NCBI RefSeq assembly: GCF_004799285.1
Contig: NZ_SSND01000001.1
Coordinates: 124,001-188,000 of the forward strand
Source: Aliigemmobacter aestuarii
GTDB lineage: Bacteria; Pseudomonadota; Alphaproteobacteria; Rhodobacterales; Rhodobacteraceae
DNA length: 64,000 nt
Direction: 5' to 3'
The notes beneath the pieces are model-generated. The model saw only the letters and a program-made list of their open reading frames with translations, was not told the origin of the DNA and did no database searches. Shown in pieces: positions 16,646 through 25,771 of the stretch; within the stretch, counting starts at the first letter, position 1; every line of letters starts with the position of its first letter. Both the position numbers and the translations under genes were made by a program.

Positions 16646-18154
16646 ATGAAACTGATCCCCTCCTTCGAGGATTTCGAAAAGGGCTTTGCGGCGGGGCGGA
16701 ACCAGCCGGTCTATGCCCGGCTGGCCGCCGACCTTGATACGCCGGTCAGCCTGATGCTGAAGCTGGGCGAGGCGCGCAAAGACACGTTCATGCTGGAAAG
16801 CGTGACCGGCGGCGAGGTGCGCGGACGCTATTCCGTGGTGGGGCTGAAGCCCGACCTGATCTGGCGTTGCCGGGGCGAGGCGTCCGAGATCAACCGCGCC
16901 GCCCGCTTCGACGCGGATGCCTTCGAACCGCTGGAAGGCCACCCGCTGGAAACGCTGCGGGCGCTTCTGGGCGAATGTCACATGGACATGCCCGAAGACC
17001 TGCCGCCGGTGGCCGCGGGGCTGTTCGGCTATCTGGGCTATGACATGATCCGCCTTGTGGAACATCTGCCCGATGTGAACCCCGACCCGCTTGGCCTGCC
17101 CGATGCGGTGCTGATGCGCCCCTCGGTCGTTGCGGTGCTGGACGGGGTGAAGGGTGAGGTCACCATCGTCTCGCCCGCCTGGGCGGGATCGGGCCTGTCG
17201 GCGCGGGCCGCCTATGCGCAGGCCGCCGAACGGGTGATGGACGCGCTGCGCGACCTTGACCGTGCACCGCCCGCGCAACGCGACCTAGGCGAGGCGGCAC
17301 CGGTGGGCGAGGCACGGTCGAACTTCACGCATGACGGCTACAAGGCCGCGGTCGAGAAGGCGAAGGACTACATCCGCGCGGGCGACATCTTTCAGGTCGT
17401 GCCCAGCCAACGTTGGGCGCAGCGGTTCGAACTGCCGCCCTTTGCGCTGTATCGCAGCCTGCGGCGCACGAACCCGTCGCCCTTCATGTTCTTCTTCAAC
17501 TTCGGCCCCTATCAGGTGGTGGGCGCAAGCCCTGAAATCCTTGTGCGGCTGCGCGACGGGGTGGTGACGATCCGCCCCATCGCCGGCACCCGCAAGCGCG
17601 GCGCCACGCCCGAAGAGGATGCCGCCCTTGAAGCGGACCTTCTGGCCGACAAGAAGGAACTGGCGGAACATCTGATGCTGCTCGATCTGGGCCGCAACGA
17701 TGTGGGCCGGGTGGCGAAGGTGGGAACCGTGCGCCCGACCGAGAAGTTCATCATCGAACGCTATTCGCACGTCATGCACATCGTGTCGAACGTGGTGGGC
17801 GAGATCGCAGAGGGCGAGGATGCGCTGTCGGCCCTTCTGGCGGGCCTTCCTGCGGGCACAGTGTCGGGCGCGCCCAAGGTCCGCGCGATGGAGATCATCG
17901 ACGAGCTGGAACCCGAAAAGCGCGGCATCTACGGCGGTGGCGTCGGCTATTTCGCCGCCAATGGCGAGATGGATTTCTGCATCGCGCTGCGCACCGCCGT
18001 GCTGAAGGACCAGACGCTTTACATCCAGGCGGGCGGCGGCGTCGTCTATGACAGCGACCCCGAGGCGGAATACCAGGAAACCGTGAACAAGTCGCGCGCG
18101 CTGCGCCGCGCGGCCGAGGATGCGGGCCTCTTCGCGGGTCGCGGCAACGGCTGA
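16646..18154 (+). CDS. trpE: anthranilate synthase component I
   Basis: 502 aa chorismate-binding subunit of anthranilate synthase (chorismate plus glutamine to anthranilate), first step of tryptophan synthesis; it pairs with TrpG encoded 3.4 kb downstream. Motifs: SVTGGEVRGRYSVVGL (LLES-like tryptophan inhibitor site, here MLESVTGGE), GDIFQVVPSQRW, SPEILVRLRDGVVTIRPIAGTR split around PEI and RPIAGT, DLGRNDVGRV, and C-terminal IQAGGGVVYDSDPEAEYQET. The 12-nt spacing after the PpiD gene leaves no room for a leader-peptide attenuator in front of trpE. No RBS unusual. Confidence 0.97.
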   Translation: MKLIPSFEDFEKGFAAGRNQPVYARLAADLDTPVSLMLKLGEARKDTFMLESVTGGEVRGRYSVVGLKPDLIWRCRGEASEINRAARFDADAFEPLEGHPLETLRALLGECHMDMPEDLPPVAAGLFGYLGYDMIRLVEHLPDVNPDPLGLPDAVLMRPSVVAVLDGVKGEVTIVSPAWAGSGLSARAAYAQAAERVMDALRDLDRAPPAQRDLGEAAPVGEARSNFTHDGYKAAVEKAKDYIRAGDIFQVVPSQRWAQRFELPPFALYRSLRRTNPSPFMFFFNFGPYQVVGASPEILVRLRDGVVTIRPIAGTRKRGATPEEDAALEADLLADKKELAEHLMLLDLGRNDVGRVAKVGTVRPTEKFIIERYSHVMHIVSNVVGEIAEGEDALSALLAGLPAGTVSGAPKVRAMEIIDELEPEKRGIYGGGVGYFAANGEMDFCIALRTAVLKDQTLYIQAGGGVVYDSDPEAEYQETVNKSRALRRAAEDAGLFAGRGNG

Positions 18155-18272
18155 CCGAAGGTGGATCGCGCCCTCTACCCGCCGGCATTGATGAAGATCA
18201 AGGCGGCACGGGCCCATGACGCCGACTATCCCCCAGGGCGCGCGGCATTGCGCGACCGGGTGGGAGGTCTGG

Positions 18273-18932
18273 ATGATGGGCCACGGACCCGAAAGGCAGC
18301 CTGTTTCCGTGGGGCCGAAGGGGCTTGACGGCATCCTGCGCCTGCCGCCCTCGCCCGTCGGTCTGGTGATCTTTGCGCATGGCGCGGGCAGCAGCCGCCT
18401 GAGCCCCCGCAACACCGCCGTGGCCGAGGCCTTGGGCGAAAGGGGCATCGCCACGCTTCTGTTCGATCTGCTGACCGAAGACGAGGCGCGGGATCGCGCG
18501 AATGTCTTTGACATCGGCCTTCTGGGCGCGCGCATGGCCGGGGCGGTCGGCTGGGCGCGGGCGCTGCCTGACACCGCATCCCTGCCAGTGGGGTTGTTCG
18601 GGGCCAGCACCGGGGCGGCGGCGGCGCTGGTCGCGGCGGCCCGTGCACCCGGCGATATCCGCGCGGTCGTCTCGCGCGGGGGGCGACCCGATCTGGCCGG
18701 GGCGGCGCTGGCGGATGTGCGTGCGCCGGTCCTTCTGATTGTGGGCGGCGCGGATTACCCTGTGATCGACCTGAACCGGCAGGCCGCCGGGCGGCTGACC
18801 TGCCCGCACCGGATCGAGATCGTGCCAGGCGCCACCCATCTGTTCGAGGAACCCGGCACGCTGGATCAGGTGGTGAAGCTGGCCGGGGACTGGTTCATCG
18901 CCGCATTCGCAGGACCGGAGGCCCACGCATGA
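18273..18932 (+). CDS. alpha/beta hydrolase (dienelactone-hydrolase-like)
   Basis: 219 aa. Alpha/beta hydrolase features: LVIFAHGAGSSRLSPRN (oxyanion region), LPVGLFGASTGAAAALVAA with the nucleophile elbow G-A-S-T-G, APVLLIVGGADYPVIDLN (acid), and IVPGATHLFEEPG with the catalytic His. Start at 18273 or 18276, both served by GGGAGG at 18262-18267; the frame upstream to 18216 is not supported. Its end overlaps the next gene by 4 nt (ATGA). The same hydrolase-PRTase pair is known as adjacent or fused genes in many bacteria, often of unknown role. Confidence 0.85.
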   Translation: MMGHGPERQPVSVGPKGLDGILRLPPSPVGLVIFAHGAGSSRLSPRNTAVAEALGERGIATLLFDLLTEDEARDRANVFDIGLLGARMAGAVGWARALPDTASLPVGLFGASTGAAAALVAAARAPGDIRAVVSRGGRPDLAGAALADVRAPVLLIVGGADYPVIDLNRQAAGRLTCPHRIEIVPGATHLFEEPGTLDQVVKLAGDWFIAAFAGPEAHA

Positions 18933-19594
18933 GCAGGTTCCGCAACCGAACCGAGGCCGGGCAGGCCCTTGCCGCAGAACTCGCGCGACGGGGATATGCC
19001 GATCCGGTCATCCTGGCGTTGCCGCGCGGTGGCGTTCCCGTCGCGATCGAGGCCGTGCGCACGCTCAAGGCGCCGATGGATCTGGTCATGGTGCGCAAGA
19101 TCGGCGCCCCCGGCCAGCCGGAACTGGCGGTGGCCGCCGTGGTCAACGGCGACGACCCGCAGCTTGCGGTCAACGCCTCGGTGGCCCGTCACGCGGGGCT
19201 TTCGATGCAGGATATCGAACGCATGGCCGAGGCGCAGCTTGCCGAAATCCGGCGGCGACGGGCGCTTTACCTGAAGGGGCGCGCACAGGTGCCGGTCGAG
19301 GGGCGGACGGCCATCGTGGTGGATGACGGGATCGCCACGGGCGCTACGATGCGCGCCTCGCTCAAGGCGGTGCGGCAGCGCCATCCGGCGAAACTGGTCC
19401 TCGCGGTGCCGGTCGCCGCGCCCGACACGCTTGAGGACCTGAGCGCCGAGGTCGATGACATCGTCTGCCTGTTCCGGCCACTGATGTTGGGCGCGGTCGG
19501 CGCGCATTACGCCGATTTCGGGCAGACCCCGGACGAAGACGTGATCCGCCTGATGGACGAGGCCGACCGCCTGCAGGCGCGGCCCGCGTCCTGA
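18929..19594 (+). CDS. phosphoribosyltransferase-fold protein
   Basis: 221 aa type I PRTase fold. The PRPP loop is AIVVDDGIATGATM (Asp132-Asp133, residues ~128-141). Upstream LALPRGGVPVAIEAVRTL (GG loop) and MVRKIGAPGQPELAVAAV fit the family of PRTases paired with alpha/beta hydrolases. The base or other nucleophile it uses is unknown. It overlaps the hydrolase gene by 4 nt, so both are made together. Convergent with the deacetylase gene, 22 nt apart. Confidence 0.87.
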   Translation: MSRFRNRTEAGQALAAELARRGYADPVILALPRGGVPVAIEAVRTLKAPMDLVMVRKIGAPGQPELAVAAVVNGDDPQLAVNASVARHAGLSMQDIERMAEAQLAEIRRRRALYLKGRAQVPVEGRTAIVVDDGIATGATMRASLKAVRQRHPAKLVLAVPVAAPDTLEDLSAEVDDIVCLFRPLMLGAVGAHYADFGQTPDEDVIRLMDEADRLQARPAS

Positions 19595-19616
19595 CCTTCA
19601 GGCAGGCGGCGGCCCG

Positions 19617-21362
19617 TCAGCGCCCGCGCAGCAGGACCGCGCTGAGCGGAGCCAGCGCGACGGTGGCCGATCGCCCTTCGACGGCCCATTCCGCCAGCGC
19701 CTGCAGGGTTTCGGGCCGCACCTCGCCCGCGACGACGACGAAACCGTCCTGCGCCGCCTTGAAAGCCGCGCGGTCCAGATAGCGGCGGATTACCGGCGCG
19801 GCCTCGCCCTCGCCATCCAGACGCCGGAACACCCGGGCCGAGGCCAGATCGGCGCGGCGGGCTTCCTGATCGCCCGCGTTCAACCCCTTGTCCCAGGTCA
19901 GAAGGCCCCGCCCCTGCCCCGCGATCACCGGAACGACCTGCGCGGCCAGTGGCCGGTCGTTCTGGAATCCGCCCTGTTCCAGATCCATCACCGCCACCGC
20001 CTCGGGCAACGCGGTCTGATGGGCCTGGAAAGTGGTTTCCAGATCACCGGCGGTGGCCCCGGCCGGGATGCCCGTCGCCAGCATCACCACCTCTTTCCCG
20101 GCGGCGCGATAGATCTCGGCGGCGGTCGCGGCGTCAGGCGCGGTCGGATCAATCGCGATCGTGACGGCCAGCGGCAGGTCGGCCAGCGCCTGTCGGTCCA
20201 CATCCGGCCCGCCCGGATCCACCAGAACCACCGAAAAGAGCGGCTTGCCCCCCGCCCCGTCAAAGGCCACGGCATGGCGGCTGAGCGGCGGCAGGTCGGC
20301 GGCATCCGGCGCGGGTTCTTCGGCGACGGCGGGGGCATCCGGGGCGGTGTCGCTGCCGATGCTGGGCAGGCGCCCGGTGCGGACACCGTCCACCGCCCCG
20401 GAAAAGCCGGGCTGCGGCCTTGCTGACGGCGCGTCTTCGGCGGCGTCGTCGGTCACGGGCGGTTCCTGCGCCGGATCATCGGTTGCGGGCGCCGCCGCCT
20501 CGGGGGCGGCGTCGTCGGTCACGGGTACCCCCTCGCCTTCGGGTGCGGGCACTGCCGGGGTTTCGGGCGTGGCCTCGGCGGCGGGTTCGGGCGCAGGTTC
20601 GGCACCAGGTTCGGGGGCGGCCTCGGGCACGGCGCCGGGCGGAAGCGCCGCCAGGTCAATCTCGACCCCGGCATCGGGCACCTCTTCGGGCACGGGCACA
20701 AGCCCTGCCGCCTCGGCCGCCTTTTCGGCCTCTTCGGCGGCGCGCGCGATCTCGGCCATCATCGCCTCTTCCTCGGGCGTCAGCGGCGGCGGCGGGGGAA
20801 GATCGGCCAGACCCGGCGCATCATCGCCCGCCTCGGGCGGGGTGACCCGTGTCGGATCGAAGCCGGACGGCCCGCCCTCGGCCAGTTCAGGGGCATCGGG
20901 CAGGCTTGGGGCGGCAGGCGGCGCATCGGGCGGCGTCGGAGGCGCGTCGGTGACGTTCGGGGCAGTGGCCGCATCAAGCAGCGGATCGACCTCGGTCGGC
21001 GCGGCCTCGGGCAAGGTCTCGGCCACGGGGCCGGTCGCCTCGGGCGGGGTGGTTGCGTCGGGGCTGGTTTCCGGGCTTGTTTCGGGGCTGGTCGCCGGGC
21101 TGGTCGCCGGGCTGGTCACCGGGACGGTCGCCGGGGCCTCGGCACTGGTGGCGTCCGCAGCCTGATCCACGGCCTGATCCACTCCGGTATCGGCTGTCGC
21201 GCCGGCTGCAACATCGGCCGGGGCGCCCGCCGCCTCATCCGCAGGGGCCACAGGCCCGGCCTGATTGGCCGGTTCGGGCGGGGCGGCAAGCTGCGAGACC
21301 GTGCCCAGACCGACGACCGAGACAAGCCCGCCCCAGATCACACCCGAAAGAAAGCCCCGCAC
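19617..21362 (-). CDS. divergent polysaccharide deacetylase family protein with long Ala/Pro/Glu linker
   Basis: 581 aa in three parts. Residues ~5-24 are a hydrophobic anchor (FLSGVIWGGLVSVVGLGTV). Residues ~30-365 are a low-complexity, Ala/Pro/Glu/Asp-rich periplasmic linker with repeats such as SPATSPATSPETSPETSP. The C-terminal ~215 residues are the divergent polysaccharide deacetylase (DUF610-like) fold: PLFSVVLVDPGG, LPLAVTIAIDPTAPDA, MLATGIPAGAT, GLLTWDKGLN, and ALAEWAVEGRSATVALAPLS. The family is related to envelope peptidoglycan remodelling in some bacteria; catalytic activity is uncertain. Start chosen at the GTG (21362) with GGTGGAGG upstream because no ATG lies before the anchor. 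The linker length suggests it spans the periplasm. Confidence 0.82.
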   Translation of the reverse strand: MRGFLSGVIWGGLVSVVGLGTVSQLAAPPEPANQAGPVAPADEAAGAPADVAAGATADTGVDQAVDQAADATSAEAPATVPVTSPATSPATSPETSPETSPDATTPPEATGPVAETLPEAAPTEVDPLLDAATAPNVTDAPPTPPDAPPAAPSLPDAPELAEGGPSGFDPTRVTPPEAGDDAPGLADLPPPPPLTPEEEAMMAEIARAAEEAEKAAEAAGLVPVPEEVPDAGVEIDLAALPPGAVPEAAPEPGAEPAPEPAAEATPETPAVPAPEGEGVPVTDDAAPEAAAPATDDPAQEPPVTDDAAEDAPSARPQPGFSGAVDGVRTGRLPSIGSDTAPDAPAVAEEPAPDAADLPPLSRHAVAFDGAGGKPLFSVVLVDPGGPDVDRQALADLPLAVTIAIDPTAPDAATAAEIYRAAGKEVVMLATGIPAGATAGDLETTFQAHQTALPEAVAVMDLEQGGFQNDRPLAAQVVPVIAGQGRGLLTWDKGLNAGDQEARRADLASARVFRRLDGEGEAAPVIRRYLDRAAFKAAQDGFVVVAGEVRPETLQALAEWAVEGRSATVALAPLSAVLLRGR

Positions 21363-21437
21363 GATCCTGCCTCCACCTCTCAACTGCCCTGCCGCCTTGC
21401 TTCCCGCGCGGATCTGCGCCGCGGGGGCCGGTTGCAC

Positions 21438-21467
21438 TTGACCTCAACCGGCGGCTGGCCCCATGTA
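21438..21467 (+). promoter_or_regulatory. candidate promoter of trpG-trpD-trpC-moaC-moeA
   Basis: TTGACC (21438-21443) and CATGTA (21462-21467) form a -35/-10-like pair with an 18-nt spacer, 60 nt before the trpG ATG. The -10 is imperfect (a TATAGC lies just after it). I see no terminator/antiterminator pair or Trp-rich leader peptide between here and trpG. Confidence 0.35.
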
Positions 21468-21527
21468 TAGCGCGACAGCGGGCGGGGTTCACCCCCTATC
21501 CGTATCCAGAAAACCGGGACCCGCAAG

Positions 21528-22109
21528 ATGTTGCTCCTGATCGATAACTACGACAGCTTCACCTACAATCTTGTCCATTATCTGGGCGAACTGGGGGCCG
21601 ATGTCGTCGTCCGGCGCAACGATGCGTTGAACGTGCAGGATGTGATGGCGATGCGCCCCGAAGGCATCGTCCTGTCGCCGGGGCCCTGCGATCCGGCGCA
21701 GGCGGGCATCTGCCTGCCGCTGACCACCGCTGCCGCCGAGGCGCAGATCCCGCTTCTGGGCGTCTGCCTTGGCCACCAGACGATTGGCCAGGCCTTCGGC
21801 GGGCGCGTGATCCGCTGCCATGAGATTGTGCACGGCAAGATGGGGGCCATGCACCACGCGGGCAAGGGCGTGTTCCGCGGCCTGCCCTCGCCGTTCCTTG
21901 CGACGCGCTACCATTCGCTGATCGTGGAACGCGAAACGCTTCCCGATTGCCTTGAGGTCACCGCCTGGCTTGAAGACGGCACGATCATGGGCCTGCGGCA
22001 CAGGACGCTGCCGATCGAGGGCGTGCAGTTCCACCCTGAAAGCATCGCCTCGGAACACGGGCACAGGCTGTTGCAGAATTTCCTGGATGATCTGAAGGTG
22101 GCGGCATGA
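21528..22109 (+). CDS. trpG: anthranilate synthase component II (glutamine amidotransferase)
   Basis: 193 aa class I glutamine amidotransferase that supplies ammonia to TrpE. Catalytic triad: Cys80 in LLGVCLGHQ, His169 and Glu171 in [11 protein letters not shown]-terminus [20 protein letters not shown] and [12 protein letters not shown] are diagnostic of TrpG/PabA. No fused TrpD domain is present. The stop overlaps the trpD start by 4 nt (ATGA). PabA function in folate synthesis is an alternative or additional role, but the trpD-trpC linkage argues for tryptophan. Confidence 0.96.
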   Translation: MLLLIDNYDSFTYNLVHYLGELGADVVVRRNDALNVQDVMAMRPEGIVLSPGPCDPAQAGICLPLTTAAAEAQIPLLGVCLGHQTIGQAFGGRVIRCHEIVHGKMGAMHHAGKGVFRGLPSPFLATRYHSLIVERETLPDCLEVTAWLEDGTIMGLRHRTLPIEGVQFHPESIASEHGHRLLQNFLDDLKVAA

Positions 22110-23122
22110 GCGACCGGCTGAAACCGCTGATCGGCACGGCCGCCGACCGACCGCTGACCCGCGAGGAGGCCGAAACCGCCTTTGCAGCCCTGTTCGAGGG
22201 CGAGGCGACGCCGGCGCAGATGGGCGGCTTCCTGATGGCGCTGCGCACGCGGGGGGAAACGGTTGGGGAATACGCCGCGGCCGCGTCGGTGATGCGCGCC
22301 AAGTGCAACAAGGTGCGCGCGCCCGACGGCGCGATGGACATCGTCGGCACAGGGGGCGACGGCAAGGGGACGCTGAACATCTCGACCGCGACGGCCTTTG
22401 TCGTGGCGGGAGCGGGCGTGCCCGTGGCCAAGCACGGCAACCGCAACCTTTCGTCGAAATCGGGGGCCGCCGATGCGCTGACCGAGATGGGGATCAACGT
22501 CATGGTCGGCCCCGACGTGGTGGAACGCTGCCTGACCGAGGCCGGGATCGGCTTCATGATGGCGCCGATGCACCACCCGGCAACGCGCCATGTGATGCCC
22601 GTCCGGCAGGAACTGGGGACGCGGACGCTGTTCAACATCCTTGGCCCGCTGACCAATCCCGCCGGGGTGAAGCGGCAGCTGACCGGCGCCTACACCGCCG
22701 CGCTGATCCGCCCGATGGCCGAGATCCTGCGCGAACTCGGCTCGGAAAAGGCCTGGCTGGTCCACGGCGGGGATGGCACCGACGAGCTGTCGATCGCGCT
22801 GCCCTCGAAGGTGGCGGCGCTGGATCAGGGCCAGATCACCGAATTCGAGGTTCACCCCGAGGATGCGGGCCTGCCCGCCCATCCGTTCGAGGCGATCCTG
22901 GGCGGCACCCCGGCCGAGAACGGCGCGGCTTTCCGCAGGCTGCTTGAAGGCGAACAGGGCGCCTATCGCGATGCGGTGCTGTTGAACGCGGCCGCCGCGC
23001 TTGTGGTTGCGGGTCGCGCAGCCAGTCTGCCAGAAGGTGTTGAAATTGCTCGCGAATCCATCGATACCGGCCGTGCGCTGGAAAAGGTGGAACTTGTCGT
23101 TGCGCTGACCCAGGCGGGCTGA
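22106..23122 (+). CDS. trpD: anthranilate phosphoribosyltransferase
   Basis: 338 aa; joins anthranilate to PRPP to form phosphoribosyl-anthranilate, second step of tryptophan synthesis. Motifs: [19 protein letters not shown] (PRPP-binding GTGGD, near residue 80), [21 protein letters not shown] split at KHGNR and [20 protein letters not shown], and [11 protein letters not shown]. Length matches the family. Overlaps trpG by 4 nt; followed 42 nt later by trpC. Confidence 0.97.
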   Translation: MSDRLKPLIGTAADRPLTREEAETAFAALFEGEATPAQMGGFLMALRTRGETVGEYAAAASVMRAKCNKVRAPDGAMDIVGTGGDGKGTLNISTATAFVVAGAGVPVAKHGNRNLSSKSGAADALTEMGINVMVGPDVVERCLTEAGIGFMMAPMHHPATRHVMPVRQELGTRTLFNILGPLTNPAGVKRQLTGAYTAALIRPMAEILRELGSEKAWLVHGGDGTDELSIALPSKVAALDQGQITEFEVHPEDAGLPAHPFEAILGGTPAENGAAFRRLLEGEQGAYRDAVLLNAAAALVVAGRAASLPEGVEIARESIDTGRALEKVELVVALTQAG

Positions 23123-23164
23123 ACCGGCTTTCCCTTGCGTTTCCGATAGGCTAGGTCTGATCCC

Positions 23165-23977
23165 ATGAGCACCATCCTTGACCGCATCAAGGCCTACAAG
23201 CTGGAAGAGGTCGCCGCCCGCAAGGCGGCCCGTCCGCTGGCCGATCTGGAAGAGGCCGCGCGCGAGGCCGACGCCCCGCGCGGCTTTTCCAGCGCCCTGC
23301 ACGAAGCCGCCGCCGGGGGCTACGGGCTGATTGCCGAAATCAAGAAGGCCAGCCCCTCCAAAGGGCTGATCCGGGCCGATTTCGACCCGCCGGCGCTGGC
23401 CCGCGCCTATGAGGCGGGCGGGGCCACCTGCCTTTCGGTGCTGACCGACGGGCCCTCGTTCCAGGGGGCGGACGCATATCTCACACAGGCGCATGACGCG
23501 ACCCGCCTGCCCTGCCTGCGCAAGGATTTCATGTATGATCCCTGGCAGGTGATCGAGGCGCGCGCGCTCAAGGCCGATTGCATCCTGCTGATCATGGCCT
23601 CGCTTTCGGATGCGCAGGCGGCCGAGCTTGAGGCGGTGGCGATCGAATGGGGTATGGATGTTCTGATCGAGGTGCATGACCGCGCCGAACTTGAACGGGC
23701 CAAGGCGCTGAAATCGGACCTGATCGGCATAAACAACCGCAACCTGCACACGTTCGAGGTCACGCTGGACACCACGCGCGATCTGGCGCGGCGCGTGCCC
23801 GAAGACCGTCTGATCATTTCGGAAAGCGGGCTTTACACGCCCGCGGATCTGGCCGATCTCGCCCGCTATGGCGCGCGCTGCTTCCTGATCGGCGAAAGCC
23901 TGATGCGGCAAGAGGACGTGACCGCCGCGACCCGCGCGATCCTTGCGAAACCCCTGACCGCACAGGGCGGCATCTGA
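23165..23977 (+). CDS. trpC: indole-3-glycerol-phosphate synthase
   Basis: 270 aa (beta/alpha)8 enzyme that closes the indole ring from CdRP. Family residues: [17 protein letters not shown] (Lys of the catalytic pair), [35 protein letters not shown] (catalytic Lys and phosphate region), [22 protein letters not shown], and FLIGESLMR at the C-terminal phosphate-binding site. It is not fused to TrpF. Same operon as trpG-trpD; followed by moaC after 14 nt. Confidence 0.97.
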   Translation: MSTILDRIKAYKLEEVAARKAARPLADLEEAAREADAPRGFSSALHEAAAGGYGLIAEIKKASPSKGLIRADFDPPALARAYEAGGATCLSVLTDGPSFQGADAYLTQAHDATRLPCLRKDFMYDPWQVIEARALKADCILLIMASLSDAQAAELEAVAIEWGMDVLIEVHDRAELERAKALKSDLIGINNRNLHTFEVTLDTTRDLARRVPEDRLIISESGLYTPADLADLARYGARCFLIGESLMRQEDVTAATRAILAKPLTAQGGI

Positions 23978-23991
23978 GAAAGGGCGCGTTG

Positions 23992-24486
23992 ATGACCGGC
24001 AAGACCGACACCGGGGGCCTTACGCATTTCGACGACAGGGGCCACGCGCATATGGTCGATGTCTCGGCCAAGCCGGTGACCGACCGCGTCGCAGTGGCGC
24101 GCGGACAGGTCAGGATGACGGCCGAGACGCTGGCGCTGATCACCGAGGGGCGCGCGAAGAAGGGCGATGTCCTGGGCGTGGCGCGTCTGGCCGGGATCAT
24201 GGGCGCCAAGAAGACCGCCGACCTGATCCCGCTTTGCCATCCGCTGCCGGTGACGAAGGTCGCGCTTGACCTGACGCCCGATCACTCGATCCCCGGCATC
24301 GTGGTCGAGGCCACCGTGAAGACCGGCGGGCAGACCGGGGTCGAGATGGAGGCGTTGACCGCCGTCGCCACCGCCTGCCTGACCGTCTATGACATGGTCA
24401 AGGCCGTGGAAAAGGGAATGGTCATCGAAAACATCCGCCTGATCCTTAAAGAAGGCGGAAAATCCGGACGTTACGAGGCTATGTGA
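23992..24486 (+). CDS. moaC: cyclic pyranopterin monophosphate synthase
   Basis: 164 aa enzyme of molybdenum cofactor synthesis; turns 3',8-cyclo-GTP (made by MoaA) into cyclic pyranopterin monophosphate. Motifs: [35 protein letters not shown] (LCHPL signature), [32 protein letters not shown] (catalytic Lys region) and C-terminal [10 protein letters not shown]. Start is the ATG at 23992; a TTG one codon earlier is possible. It overlaps moeA by 1 nt. Co-transcription of moa/moe genes with trp genes is a known alphaproteobacterial arrangement. Confidence 0.96.
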   Translation: MTGKTDTGGLTHFDDRGHAHMVDVSAKPVTDRVAVARGQVRMTAETLALITEGRAKKGDVLGVARLAGIMGAKKTADLIPLCHPLPVTKVALDLTPDHSIPGIVVEATVKTGGQTGVEMEALTAVATACLTVYDMVKAVEKGMVIENIRLILKEGGKSGRYEAM

Positions 24487-25658
24487 TGATTTCGGTCGAA
24501 GAAGCCTTGGCCCGCGTCCTGGCCCTGTCGAAACCGATGCCGGTGGAAACGGTGCCCTTGCAGAAGGCCGCCGGGCGTTGGCTGGCCGAACCTGCGCGCG
24601 CGCGGCGCACGCAACCGCCCTTCCGGTCCTCGGCGATGGATGGCTATGCCGTGGCCGGCGCGACGGTGGGCGATGGCTTTGACGTCATCGGCGAAGCCGC
24701 CGCCGGGCGCGGTTGGACGGGGCACATCGCCCCGGGACAGGCGCTGCGCATCTTCACCGGCGCGCCGGTGCCCGATGGCGCCACAAGGGTCGTCCTGCAA
24801 GAGGACGTGACGCGCACGGGCGACCGGATCACCGTGACCGCGCTGTCCGAGGGCGACAACATTCGCCCCCTGGGCGATGATTTCATCGCCGGGGCAGAGC
24901 TTTCGCCGCGCCGCCTGCGCCCGTCCGACCTGGCGCTTCTGGCCGCGATGAACCTGCCCGAAATCCCCGTGCGCCGCCGCCCGGTGGTCGCGGTGATCGC
25001 GACGGGCGATGAGCTGGTGATGCCGGGCGAGGAACCGGGACCGGACCAGATCATCGCCTCCAACTCCTTCGCGATCAAGGCACTGGCCGAAGCCGCCGGG
25101 GCCGAGGCGCGGATGCTGCCGATCGCCCGGGATACCGAGGCGGACCTCTTCGCGATCCTGACGATGGCGCTGGATGCCGACCTGATCGTGACGATCGGCG
25201 GCGCGTCGGTCGGCGACCATGACCTTGTCGGGCGCGTGGCCGAAAGCATGGGCCTTGACCGCGCCTTCTACAAGATCGCGATGCGGCCCGGAAAGCCGCT
25301 GATGGCCGGGCGGATGCAGGGCGTGCCGCTTCTGGGCCTGCCGGGCAATCCGGTTTCGGCCATCGTCTGCGGCCACCTGTTCCTGGTGCCGCTGATCCGC
25401 GTCATGCTGGGCGACCCCTCGCCCGGTCCGCATCCCGCGCGCGCCGTGCTGGCCCGCGACGAACGCCCGACCGGCCCGCGCACGCATTACATGCGCGCGC
25501 GCCTCGAACCGGGCGATGGCCTGCCCCTGATCCGCGCCTTCGACCGGCAGGATTCGGCGCTTCTGTCGGTCCTGGCCGAGGCCGATGCGCTGCTGATCCG
25601 CCCGCTTGGCGATGGCCCGCGCCGCGCCGGCGAGATCGTGGACTATCTGCCGATCTGA
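24486..25658 (+). CDS. moeA: molybdopterin molybdenumtransferase
   Basis: 390 aa enzyme that inserts molybdate into adenylylated molybdopterin. Motifs: PPFRSSAMDGYAV, RIFTGAPVPDGATRVVLQED split at IFTGAPVP and VVLQED, VAVIATGDELVMPGE, TIGGASVGDHDLV and MRPGKPLMAG, with GLPGNPVSA near the C-terminus. The ATG at 24486 overlaps the moaC stop (TGATG); the reading frame includes an upstream GTG but the coupled ATG is more likely. Last gene before lexA. MoaA, MoaB/MogA and MoaD/E are not in the window. Confidence 0.96.
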   Translation: MISVEEALARVLALSKPMPVETVPLQKAAGRWLAEPARARRTQPPFRSSAMDGYAVAGATVGDGFDVIGEAAAGRGWTGHIAPGQALRIFTGAPVPDGATRVVLQEDVTRTGDRITVTALSEGDNIRPLGDDFIAGAELSPRRLRPSDLALLAAMNLPEIPVRRRPVVAVIATGDELVMPGEEPGPDQIIASNSFAIKALAEAAGAEARMLPIARDTEADLFAILTMALDADLIVTIGGASVGDHDLVGRVAESMGLDRAFYKIAMRPGKPLMAGRMQGVPLLGLPGNPVSAIVCGHLFLVPLIRVMLGDPSPGPHPARAVLARDERPTGPRTHYMRARLEPGDGLPLIRAFDRQDSALLSVLAEADALLIRPLGDGPRRAGEIVDYLPI

Positions 25659-25700
25659 CCCCGTCGCGCGGCGGCGGCACGGCCCGGAACGCCAAGGCAC

Positions 25701-25729
25701 TTGACACAAAACGGGAACACGGGCAGAAC
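25701..25729 (+). promoter_or_regulatory. SOS (LexA) box at the lexA promoter
   Basis: GAAC (25715-25718), seven bases, GAAC (25726-25729): the alphaproteobacterial LexA operator GTTC-N7-GTTC read on the other strand. It starts 9 nt after a TTGACA (25701-25706) that looks like a -35 element, so bound LexA would cover the promoter. This is autoregulation of lexA. Confidence 0.85.
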
Positions 25730-25771
25730 ATTGTGTTAACACCTTTGTCCTGACGCCCGAGGGGATGCCCG

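Noticed and set aside
13475-17278. Minus-strand open frame of 1267 codons
   Set aside because: It spans opposite the aminotransferase, PpiD-like and trpE genes, all of which have conserved motifs on the plus strand. Its His/Arg/Gly-rich translation is typical of reverse frames in GC-rich genes.
20161-21165. Plus-strand Ser/Gly/Ala-rich frame opposite the deacetylase gene
   Set aside because: The antisense of an Ala/Pro/Glu-rich linker reads as Ser/Gly/Ala repeats; no start site or domain supports it.
21908-23911. Minus-strand frame of 667 codons
   Set aside because: Opposite trpG-trpD-trpC, whose motifs are on the plus strand.
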